Positions 52,801 through 58,453 of a stretch of DNA of 64,000 bases are shown here, piece by piece. This stretch comes from a virus, in the IMG/VR virus record IMGVR_UViG_3300008259_000030, positions 19,490 through 83,489 of that record; one strand, 5' to 3'. Numbering within the stretch: position 1 is the first letter of the stretch; each line of letters opens with the position of its first letter. Below the pieces are notes generated by a model. That model saw nothing but the letters and a program-made list of their open reading frames with translations, made no database searches and was not told where the DNA came from. The position numbers and the translations under genes are program-made.

Positions 52801-55571
52801 AACTCATTGGAAGATTAATTCTTAATTCTGCTCCTGACGAGGCAAGTATAGTTGTTATTGAATATCAGAAAAACAATGAAATACTAGATAGTCTAAACAG
52901 AATAGACAAATACTATAAACCTAAAGACGGACAGTTAGGTGTAGAAAAAATTAGAATTGATGATACTGAAGGCAGCGAAGTAGTTTCTGATTATTCTCAG
53001 TTAATCACAGGTATTGATTACGGCGGCACTATTGTTCAAGGAGCCACTTTTGACATTGGTGCGGGCTGGGATGCTCTACCTTGGTTTACTGAAGGATGGG
53101 ATAGTTCCGAAGTTAACGAAACTGATTTCTACTTCCTAGTTGACGGAAGCACTACTTCGGTGTTATTACCCGAGGTTCCTAAACAAGGCATAGACATCAA
53201 TATCTACGTTAAAAGAGTAACTACAGGAAAAACAGTAAGATTAGATTTTGAAACTTATAATGAATATCAGTTAGGTGATAGTTCTTATAGTGGTGAAGTT
53301 CCGCCCGAAACAGCAATAATGAATACATTTGTTGGCGACGGTTCTACAGCATCAATAATAATTCCTCAAGCAGCAAATTTAGAATCTGGAGATTTATTAA
53401 TCTTCCGTCCATCTACCAGCGATGGCAGTTTAGTTATTGGCGGACGTAACAGCATAGACGCTTATATATCAGGCGGCTCTTTATCGGGAATGTCGGCATA
53501 TTCGACTGCTACAGGAACCACTGCTGCTGAGATAGTACTTGACGGGGATAGACTTATTAGTCCTGAACAAGTTCCTGCTCCTGAAGAAAATGTTCCAGGT
53601 CAGGTCTTGGAAGCATTGAGCATCAAGGTGTTTCATTCTTCAAGAAGCGGCTCTTCGGCTGTTAAATCTAAAATTTATATAGCTGACGGAAATACTGTTA
53701 TTTTTGATATAGGACAAAAAATAATTGAAAAAACAAATATACTTGTATTTGTAGATAAGTTTAAAAAGGATATCGATACAGAGTTTGTTATATTGTCAGA
53801 AAATAATTCTATTAGATTTATTGGAACAATACCTACTGCTGGTTCTGTTATTGAAATTTTCACTATGGGAACAGGCGGCAAGGGAATATTAGACTATAGA
53901 GAATTTACCGGCACAGGCAACGATAGATATTTTATTACAGGGGCATCATTTAACGAAACGGTTACAGTATTTGCTAGTGTGGATAATCAGCCAGTTGATG
54001 TTGGATTTATTAATAGTGCTCAACTTACTGACACTCAAGATAAAACTCTTGTAGAATTTGGAGTAGCACCTACCGAAGGTTCTAGAATAGTATTAATAGC
54101 TTTGAATACAGACCAACGCCCGTTAGTTAAAATTAATCATGTTGAAATACCCCTTGACGAAGCAATTAAAGAATATGCTATACCGACTTTTAGCGGATTA
54201 GATATTGATCCAGCTGGCGACATGTTGGTAGAAATAAATGGTGAATTATTACGAACTGTTGAAACAACCTATAAGATTTATGACGGAAACAATAATATAC
54301 AAATAGGTGTTGATACTCCGAGAGATCCAGGAACAGTTATTTTTACTGATTTAAAAGTATTTGTTGATAATCAACTAAAAACATTTGGTATTGATTTTAC
54401 ATTTACGTCTGAAAACAACACAGTTACTTTTATTAAACCAATAACACTAGGAGCTGTTATACGTATAGAAGATTCGTCTGGTAGACAATATTCTATAGCA
54501 GATACAAATATTGTTTTAGAGCAGTTTACAGAATACTCAACTGGCGATACTTTATCTATAACTTGGTTTGAAAGATATACAGAATTAGATATTGTTAAAG
54601 ATGAATTTAATGGCGGAAAAGTTAGTTTCTCTTTACAAAGACCTCTAATAGGAATTTCATATGTATGGGTATACAAGAACGGTATTCGACTAACGCCCGA
54701 CATTGACTTTTATGTAGAATTACCAAGGGCTATATATCTAAGACAAGAAACAACTGAATCTGATATAATTGAAACTATTAGTTTTGGAGATCGTTTATAC
54801 AAGCAGCCGTTATCTTTTGAAATATTCAAAGATGTGCTGAATAGAAATCATTACAACAGATACAGAGTACTTGATCTAAAACTTGATAAAGATTTTAACT
54901 ATTTTGATAATGAAATTACGCTTGTAGATGCTAGTCCGTTAGCAAGTCCATCAAAAGATCAGCCAGGTATAATAACTATACAGGGAGAAAAAATTCAGTA
55001 CTACGAAAAAATTGGAAATGTGCTAAAAAATATTAGAAGAGGACTTTTTGGAACTGCTATTAGAGCAGTCTACCCAAAAAATACTCTTGTAGTTGATACT
55101 GGTTTCTTAGAGTTTATTCCTTATCAAGAAGCACAAGAAAAAGAAGATTTTATTTCGGACGGTACATCCCTATTAGTAGGGCCTTTAAATTTCCTACCAG
55201 GAAAAGCTAATATCAGTAACTGGTACAGAAATACTATTCCTACAAACTTTGGAAGATGTGATCAGATTGAAGTTTTTGTGGGTGGAAGAAGACTTCGAAA
55301 AGATGCTACTAAAATTTATGATTCTACAGTAGGTGCTTATAGCCCTGCGGGAGATATTGACATAGAAGCAGAATTTTCCGTAGACGGAATTAATGAAAAC
55401 ATAAGATTGACATACCCAGTTCCAGCAGGAACACGTATTACAGTTATCCGCAGACAAGGTAGATTGTGGTATGATAGGGGAGCATCGACTGCTACAACCG
55501 GCCAAGGACTCAGCTATAGTAATACCGCTATCGCTAAGTTCTTACAAAATAGCAGTACAAAATTACCATAA
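40899..55571 (+). CDS. Giant modular baseplate/virion protein, 4890 aa (gp7-position)
   Basis: One uninterrupted frame of 14.7 kb coupled to gp6, the position of T4 gene 7 (1032 aa). Starts with 'VRRTVDLLPDIFKTSTNDKF'. Residues about 1090-1170 have 'RPHTCPWEMLGFSEKPLWWE', a phrase I recall from giant proteins of cyanophages. Six carbohydrate-binding-like (CBM5/12-type) segments occur near residues 1415, 1670, 2170, 2455, 2690 and 2800, for example 'KNYPIGSRVWYNSDYWQAL'. FG-GAP-like propeller blades lie between about 2130 and 3035 ('GDEFGHKVVLNQEGTRLFVS', 'GERFGSNVSVSPDGVTLAIS') and are interrupted by other modules. 'NPGSGYISAPTV'-type repeats appear near 3460 and 3830. The C-terminal third holds many fibre-like beta domains. 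It is probably a wedge-anchored arm that also contacts host glycans. Confidence 0.75.
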   Translation: MSNKIFKKSELPVRRTVDLLPDIFKTSTNDKFLSTTLDALVQPGTLERLSGFVGRRYGKTFNSQDIYVDVEKSLRSSYQLEPAVVIESGQKVKKVYDYVDLKNQLKFFNNLSERDDLATYQEQYSWNPPIDWDKFINYREYYWLPVGPETVSVAGQAENVISSYRVRSDGQNEWLFYPDGLKRNPQLTLYRGQTYIFDVNSPGDPFVIRSGNLKGNQENYNKGVTNNGIEVGTITFEVPLDAPELLYYQSENNINRVGSFVIASVLENSFIDVEKEILGKVNYTSSNNIKFTNGLKVQFVGKVQPAIYNDSLWLVEGVGESIKLVNFAELEIPPIISNEIEITFDDGGFDTLPFDDASSYPTQKDYITINKSSKDKNPWARYNRWFHRDVIEYAANINGVPPSLTETDRAKRPIIEFLPNIQLFNHGSTPKKTVDLIDDFTKDVFSTIEGSAGYNIDGQSVEDGDRILFLNDTDPFVKNKIFEVKIITVQTSTNTINRTQISLVETNDTDPIIGEAIIISKGSVLNKGRMYHYDGEQWVRSQTKTSINQFPLFDLFDDEGVSFSDNQKYETSTFAGSELISYKIGNGPVDKELGFSLSYLNINNSGDILFEVDFEKDSFLYQQSGQTINKLSASGFFKNHQTEEFFNGWIKTNPNLRQPILDTFIIESDTNSITSSACIWSGNATEHILFYINGKKINTSFTSTFVADTRTFVFDQTLKAGETVTLKIFTTDEPNLGYYEIPNSLEKNPLNENLEQFTLGQANDHLKTMIEVDTGFQGEFPGASNIRDIVNYRQNGSRFMKRASLGVLAFPLLCDKDINLIKSIRHAANEYEKFKNNFITLASELDFDQRSIVEFVDKILDKMSKSNVIDFPFATSDMIGSGAYKVINYTVEDEGITTFALNEKFDLDTNSSRAVYVYVNDIQMLHGFDYVFDSTFGFVKLLVNLNENDRIEIREYLTTTYNFIPETPTKLGLYKKFTPRIYLDDTLVEPTEVIQGHDGSITIAFGDLRDDIILELEKRIYNNLKIKYDTEIFDVDRFFKGYHGQAIYDVSTIDDVIETDFLKWSNNLGIDIYKNEVYQSENPFTYTYFRATDRNKKLKLPQYWRGIYKFLYDTDRPHTCPWEMLGFSEKPLWWEEEYGPAPYTKGNLLLWEDLEQGIIRQGPTTGANPRYAKPGLLDYIPVDDHGNLLSPQDASAIIDYSLNKINEDFQFGDYGPVENSWRRSSLYPFSIITAACLLTPFEFISTNFNRNKIVKNKLDQLIDKDTGTFIDKQTLTSSVDSDPSGLFTYIQNYLKFNAIDISLLSNTISNLDVRISHKIGGFVEKARQRYILDSKSPTSKSPAVFIPPEDFQIIFNTGSVAKSISYSGIVIEKVDGGFKLFGYDKLNSYFSTYEPYTRVDDPTISVGGVSEKYVDWDAEKFYGKGSLVRYQGLYYRCTVNHLSANSFQNENFTVLPALPIVNDVTAIKRTTFNKFLVKRIPYNAFFSTIQQVVDVILGYSEWLVDQGIVFDDFNKELLVPNDWMLSVQEFMFWTSHNWAVGALITLSPAATLLKIVNAGSVADNILDNFYEYNIFKNDGTKIPASDIQVYRGYNEFILTPLDTQATGIYFAKINFVQKEHVAIFNDRTMFGDVIFDKGPGYRQDRMKLVGFRTTDWDGDYTSPGFIYDSADINPWQAFTDYKLGDIVQYREYYYVSKVSQTGSSDFNFNNWERLDSIPTPSLVANIDYKINQIEDYYELGYQGIDDTEKELARHSIGYQKRGYLDELAQDEVTQFRIYQGFIREKGTTNSITKIFDKLSSLDQDAIEMNEEWAFLMGTFGGSSQFKELELLLNQKDIRLNPQPIIIDSRGLSKSNYQNYILIGSNDFTIGGPEYTFPTKSYPVTESSAGYVYSGDVDFVVKTRTNLYALDITELKDGSKVWVTFDNPGWSVLRYTITDIIIGAVAVVDTTSVALECNKPHGLKVDDIIGINNIKYLEGFWRVKAVDPNTVIIEIAGFDEEPVIDQSSFATISIFETLRVGQYSDLISDRFAAYKEGTKVWLDDNGEGKWEVLEKKRIYKPVDVANYGVAFPTGSGKDVLFLEARNQIISSNPGQVVPAGEVIRESAVVVYGQSEEGLIPLQILNPNSNLRSIFLGSYGEVLASSKDGRWLMVGSPTVSYIPSNYKEVFSPTATYNPGDTVLFAGKLYQAQTTVVGDGSTINIDSQDWKPATEHLANPLGIGLYDVNQGYRQQGALEIFEYDEIFSQYQLRHTIISPRPAHGEKFSSTISLSKREGIEGTSGDVTLTVASIDSVGGILEVSAQGESGLEDARFSNVSGSDISLPGSNATFDVQKTNNTYSVLVRTGGSRYAIGDRIKITGSNLLGLTPFNDLIITVVAVTATGEIVGSATYNNIKGINSILPDEEATFRVTKSGNRYAVTRTSAGSGYSSRSIVRYSGRLYACIKDTRIDLGVWNPSRTYQPGDVVKYPANSTAYYTATGLNTGIVPTDTSKWENALPIFPTNQAYWEQVSGAVFAETAVEWSDLDLTGNKIRYTAGSIIVIPGSELGGEDGEHNITIRVNLVTANSAIDNFSFRGTASSGIIWSGTATAGERQFNDLQGEDVSDPGQGAIFDLVREDGRYNAIVNVAGTRYNVGDQIRILGSTLGGVEEAYYMVVGAPGSKDDMGRSYLYKFDGVSWKHLDDPNFVGIYSSTKNYPIGSRVWYNSDYWQALSNIPAVPNNQPGAGDWEKIAEVTNSILPPSLAYADDGSTIQQPANGDIEFLNIGSSYGTFSAFNKDGSLMVISAPANDTASFENFKGVWRNNINYLAGDTVRRGTFYYNCLVDNINSIPEFSSSTWQENSDSTLGKTGSVFVYEKTSNETFTLIQTIDSDEIELEAGDEFGHKVVLNQEGTRLFVSAPNFDYLGKDQGSVFVFDKTTSGFVLKQKLNGLIMEPGERFGSNVSVSPDGVTLAISAEGAASYKTTIFDRGNTAFDRFVTRFRDSQGKTGKVYVYTNYTGSFVLSEILDQGLNTDEDFGRGLSVSNNSIIVGSPSFISEDPAFEAVRIGRLQKFDKIPNSKPWFTIKQQDDQVNIDLLKNFSFYDKFNNVKLADVDILDPAKGKILSLADQYIDFKTSFDPAVYSVGTEESATDPKQSWQLDKVGTIWWDLSAVKWALYEQNSLSFRNGNWGSTAVGSSVDVYEWVESSYSPSEWNALTGTTEGFSLGITGTARYGDDTNYSVKTNFDTITGLPSGSMYYYWVKNKTTVPEDLDRDLSANQIANYISAPSSAGIPYALLTSKNTFSLVNFNSVIDDDEFLVNIQFYDQEKEINLIHNEYQLLAEGTIQVPNLELENKWIDSLIGEDIAGQAVPDRKLPVKLRYGISSRPRQSMFINRNKAVSLIIDYVNDILKKKPFAEIIDYGNLNLQDEKPALTKNLYDQVLETEKELRFIATSKIKTAKLKANIVNGHINTVDVIDGGYGYKTAPDIKILGSGSGAKFKPTLDNRGSITSVEVINQGKKYLTANLIVRPFSVLVSQDSSVNNFWSIYSLDEKNKEFYRTATQSFDTKNFWKKVDWWLQPFNEKSKIKKTIAGLYEEASVDLAIGDLLRLENYGIGGWAVLERVNATDADISGKYKLVGRKLGTIQIINGFYNTDVESTGYDLSQAFDSNKYDSSASIEFRNILKAVKEDIFKEDLSVEWNKLFFVSLRYVFSEQLYVDWAFKTSFLNAVHNVGILEQKLNYKNDNLSSYQSYIEEVKPYRTKIRNYISKYFNVELANQLTTDFDLPPVWNPETSSIDVIGSNSNQLSQYPWKLWVDNNHYSVVDIKIVSPGKNYSSVPQIIFDGGNGTGAQAQAYISNGKISKIVVTNPGSGYISAPTVMIVGGVGSEIQNAARAVAIIGDSKVRTFDMKMKFDRISKTPKFKSYSFNEKFIEIETFNASAKQTTYKLKYPLSLDKSTITVTLDGSRLLSSQYSVTLTEELINSKTELIGRLILNSAPDEASIVVIEYQKNNEILDSLNRIDKYYKPKDGQLGVEKIRIDDTEGSEVVSDYSQLITGIDYGGTIVQGATFDIGAGWDALPWFTEGWDSSEVNETDFYFLVDGSTTSVLLPEVPKQGIDINIYVKRVTTGKTVRLDFETYNEYQLGDSSYSGEVPPETAIMNTFVGDGSTASIIIPQAANLESGDLLIFRPSTSDGSLVIGGRNSIDAYISGGSLSGMSAYSTATGTTAAEIVLDGDRLISPEQVPAPEENVPGQVLEALSIKVFHSSRSGSSAVKSKIYIADGNTVIFDIGQKIIEKTNILVFVDKFKKDIDTEFVILSENNSIRFIGTIPTAGSVIEIFTMGTGGKGILDYREFTGTGNDRYFITGASFNETVTVFASVDNQPVDVGFINSAQLTDTQDKTLVEFGVAPTEGSRIVLIALNTDQRPLVKINHVEIPLDEAIKEYAIPTFSGLDIDPAGDMLVEINGELLRTVETTYKIYDGNNNIQIGVDTPRDPGTVIFTDLKVFVDNQLKTFGIDFTFTSENNTVTFIKPITLGAVIRIEDSSGRQYSIADTNIVLEQFTEYSTGDTLSITWFERYTELDIVKDEFNGGKVSFSLQRPLIGISYVWVYKNGIRLTPDIDFYVELPRAIYLRQETTESDIIETISFGDRLYKQPLSFEIFKDVLNRNHYNRYRVLDLKLDKDFNYFDNEITLVDASPLASPSKDQPGIITIQGEKIQYYEKIGNVLKNIRRGLFGTAIRAVYPKNTLVVDTGFLEFIPYQEAQEKEDFISDGTSLLVGPLNFLPGKANISNWYRNTIPTNFGRCDQIEVFVGGRRLRKDATKIYDSTVGAYSPAGDIDIEAEFSVDGINENIRLTYPVPAGTRITVIRRQGRLWYDRGASTATTGQGLSYSNTAIAKFLQNSSTKLP

Positions 55572-55577
55572 TAAATA
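55570..55577 (+). promoter_or_regulatory. Late promoter-like box AATAAATA
   Basis: Overlaps the stop codon of the giant gene. A start 6-7 nt downstream would fall at the first ATG of the next gene (55584), which favours translation from the second in-frame ATG (55608) if this box is used. Confidence 0.4.
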
Positions 55578-55583
55578 CATGAT

Positions 55584-56246
55584 ATGAATAAAGACGAGTC
55601 AAACACTATGCTAGAACAACCAACACAACAGCAACCTTACGATAAAAAACCAGACGAAACTGGCGGTTTTCACGTAGAAGGGCATATAAAGATTTTTGAT
55701 CCAGAAAATGGAGAGATTTTTATTGATAAAAGAAACGCTATCCACTATGAAAATATGAGTGTTGCTATGGCACAATCATTATCTAACCAGTTACAGGGGT
55801 GGATATCAGAAATGGTATTTGGCAACGGAGGAACTGTTGTAGACCCTACCGGACTAATTACCTATCTAACTCCAAACACTAACGGAACTAATTCAAGTCT
55901 TTATTCTCAAACATACAGTAAAGTAGTAGACCAAAACTCTGCTACAAACAACGATCCTGTTAGGAATAAAATGGAAATTCGCCATGTAACTGGTGCTACC
56001 TATACAGACATTGTTGTATCATGTCTATTAGATTATGGTGAGCCAGAAAATCAAGAAGCATTTGACAATTCTGTAGATATGGCAGGCGATTTTGTTTTTG
56101 ATGAATTAGGTTTAAAAGCTGCCGGAACAGGCAAATTGCTAACACATGTTATATTCCATCCTGTACAAAAATCTTTAAATCGATTAATACAGATTGATTA
56201 TACTATTAGAATACAGAGCCTAACAGGCTTTACTGAGGTACAATAA
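55584..56246 (+). CDS. Virion/baseplate protein of unknown function, 220 aa
   Basis: Features a Gln/Pro-rich start, then 'VEGHIKIFDPENGEIFIDKR', 'NAIHYENMSVAMAQSLSNQL' and 'QGWISEMVFGNGGTVVDPTG'. The C-terminal half is beta-rich: 'FVFDELGLKAAGTGKLLTHV', then 'LIQIDYTIRIQSLTGF'. No T4 name can be given by eye; its place between the giant wedge protein and the fibres suggests a baseplate-to-fibre connector. Two starts are possible: ATG 55584, and ATG 55608 (residue 9), which suits the overlapping late box better. The stop overlaps the next ATG (TAATG). Confidence 0.65.
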   Translation: MNKDESNTMLEQPTQQQPYDKKPDETGGFHVEGHIKIFDPENGEIFIDKRNAIHYENMSVAMAQSLSNQLQGWISEMVFGNGGTVVDPTGLITYLTPNTNGTNSSLYSQTYSKVVDQNSATNNDPVRNKMEIRHVTGATYTDIVVSCLLDYGEPENQEAFDNSVDMAGDFVFDELGLKAAGTGKLLTHVIFHPVQKSLNRLIQIDYTIRIQSLTGFTEVQ

Positions 56247-58441
56247 TGGCATATAAAGTATTTTTTACCGACAGCACATTACATCCAGAACCGTTAGACG
56301 TTCCAGACAATTTTCCTAACACGTCAACTAGTATTTCTATCCCTGGTAGAAATCAAACAGGATACGGAAAAATTATTGCTGAAAATTTTATTCATTTACT
56401 TGAAAATTTTGCTAGTGGTTCGGCACCAGAAACATCTAAATCCGTTATAGGACAACTGTGGTTTAATTCAGATGAAAATAAACTTTACGTGTATGATGGA
56501 ATAGAATATAAGACAACCAGCAACATCAGCACAGGGGTTAATGAACCAACCGGTGCTAGTCTTGGAGACTTATGGGTAAACTCTAGTACCCAACAATTAT
56601 ATCTATGGTCTGGAACTAACTGGGTTTTAATTGGACCACAATTTAGTGAAGGTACAAAATCGGGACCATTAGTTGAAACTATTCTTGACATCGATAACAT
56701 TGAAAGAACAGTTATTGTATTTTACACTAAAGATATACCAGTAAGTATTGTTAGTAAAGATGATTTTATTCCTAAAGTTGTTATTCAAGGTTTTCCAGAA
56801 ATTGGAGCAGGTATAAATGTTACCGCTAGAACAGATATTTCTGAAGAAGTAGTATTGCCTAGATTAATAGGTATAGCTAGATCAGCACAAAATTTATTAG
56901 TAGCAGATGAGGAAATACCATCTTCTAGATTTATTAGAAGTGACGAATCAGGAACAATACAGGCAACACTAGCTGTAAGGGACGATGCTGGGTTATTTGT
57001 AGGTACTAACGGTAATATTAACTTATCGGTAAGATCGTCTAACGGTACACTGTATAATTCTACTCCCGGTGCTGCTATTGATTTACAAACAACAAGAACT
57101 GGTGCCGCTGGATTACCAACAACTGTTGTAAAAATAGTTGAAGACAGAGTAGGTATTAACAACACCAATCCTCAGCAACCTTTAGATGTTGGTGGTAATG
57201 TAAAAATAGCGGGAGAAATAATTAATACTTCCGAACAGCAGTCATCTAATTTAAGCAACGGTGCTATACAAACTGCTGGCGGTATGGCCGTAGCAAAAAA
57301 TCTTAATGTTGGCGGAGACCTTTCGGTATTAAGCGGAAATATTTTTTCTAAATCTATTAAACCGTTAACAGGCTCTGAAACAATCGGAGATGCTTCTAAT
57401 AGGTATAGTACAGTTTATGCTAACACCATTGACGCTTCAATTATTAAAGGTAACCTAAGCGGTAACCTTGCTGGTAATGCCCAAACAGCAACATCTTTAC
57501 AATCGGCAACTAATTTTAAGTTAGAAGGCGATATTTCTAGTAACGTAGTAGTATTCAATGGTACAGGAAATCTTACAAAAACATTTGTTACTACTCTAAC
57601 ATCTGATATTATTTCTACAAAATCTGCGTTAGGTAATGTACGAGATACAGATGAATTATTAGTATATAGAAGTACTCTTGGTCTTCGTAAGATGACTAGA
57701 GAAACCTTTATTGATGACGCAGGTGTTCCACTTGGGGCAGTGTTGCCTTATGCTGGGACTACAGCACCAATTGGTTATCTACTTTGTGATGGTTCAGAAT
57801 ATGAAGCTTATAGATTTAGAGATTTGTATGATATAATCGGAGCAAATGTAAACTATAAAAATTTAGGAAGAACAGTTAATCTTGACTTAAAAGGCTCAGA
57901 CAAGGGTGCTACTTTCCGTGTACCAGATCTGCGAGGCAGATTTGTTTTAGGTAAACAGGATATGAACGCAGATACAACTGTTCCTTATCCAGGCGGAAAT
58001 AACAGTCCTGCAGCAGAAACTCCGTTATCTGAAGTAGGGGGTAACAGAGTAGCAGATACTGCTTCAGCAAATAGTTTAGGTAGAGCAGGCGGTGCTGATC
58101 AATACACGTTACAAACACCAAACGTCCCTGATCACGAACATGATATGTATGGTAGATCTAGTGCTAACATCAGAGCTACGCAATATTATGCCATTACAGA
58201 AACACCTACAGCTAATTTAGATTATCAACCAGGTGGATCTGTTTCTAATGTGAGAATAGAAGGCGGAACAGCAACTAACGGAGCACAAGCAATGGCATCA
58301 TCTGGTTTAGTCAAAGTCACAGATGAAAATAAAAGAAGACCAGGTTTTGCTGATTCGCAAACGGGTAAACCTTTTACAGTAATGAATCCGTTCCTTACTT
58401 TAAATTACATTATTCGAAGCGGTAGACCTTCTAATGATTAA
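56246..58441 (+). CDS. Tail fibre/collar-domain protein 1, 731 aa
   Basis: The N-terminal module (about residues 30-140) is shared with the three following genes: 'GYGKIIAENFIHLLENFASG', 'IGQLWFNSDENKLYVYDGIE', and 'GDLWVNSSTQQLYLWSGTNW'. The shaft includes 'GNLSGNLAGNAQTATSLQSA' near residue 410. Residues about 493-580 form a phage tail collar domain: 'LGAVLPYAGTTAPIGYLLCD', 'GSEYEAYRFRDLYDIIG' and 'TFRVPDLRGRFVLGKQD', followed by 'NVPDHEHDMYG' with the His pair used by gp12-type fibres to bind metal. It is likely a short-tail-fibre-like receptor-binding protein. GAGG lies before the ATG. Confidence 0.85.
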   Translation: MAYKVFFTDSTLHPEPLDVPDNFPNTSTSISIPGRNQTGYGKIIAENFIHLLENFASGSAPETSKSVIGQLWFNSDENKLYVYDGIEYKTTSNISTGVNEPTGASLGDLWVNSSTQQLYLWSGTNWVLIGPQFSEGTKSGPLVETILDIDNIERTVIVFYTKDIPVSIVSKDDFIPKVVIQGFPEIGAGINVTARTDISEEVVLPRLIGIARSAQNLLVADEEIPSSRFIRSDESGTIQATLAVRDDAGLFVGTNGNINLSVRSSNGTLYNSTPGAAIDLQTTRTGAAGLPTTVVKIVEDRVGINNTNPQQPLDVGGNVKIAGEIINTSEQQSSNLSNGAIQTAGGMAVAKNLNVGGDLSVLSGNIFSKSIKPLTGSETIGDASNRYSTVYANTIDASIIKGNLSGNLAGNAQTATSLQSATNFKLEGDISSNVVVFNGTGNLTKTFVTTLTSDIISTKSALGNVRDTDELLVYRSTLGLRKMTRETFIDDAGVPLGAVLPYAGTTAPIGYLLCDGSEYEAYRFRDLYDIIGANVNYKNLGRTVNLDLKGSDKGATFRVPDLRGRFVLGKQDMNADTTVPYPGGNNSPAAETPLSEVGGNRVADTASANSLGRAGGADQYTLQTPNVPDHEHDMYGRSSANIRATQYYAITETPTANLDYQPGGSVSNVRIEGGTATNGAQAMASSGLVKVTDENKRRPGFADSQTGKPFTVMNPFLTLNYIIRSGRPSND

Positions 58442-58453
58442 CGGAGCGATTTA

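Noticed and set aside
40899-55571. Possibility that the 14.7-kb frame is an assembly error joining several genes
   Set aside because: The frame shows consistent codon use and no internal stop, with no strong internal start signal noticed; giant proteins at this position are known in marine T4-like phages.
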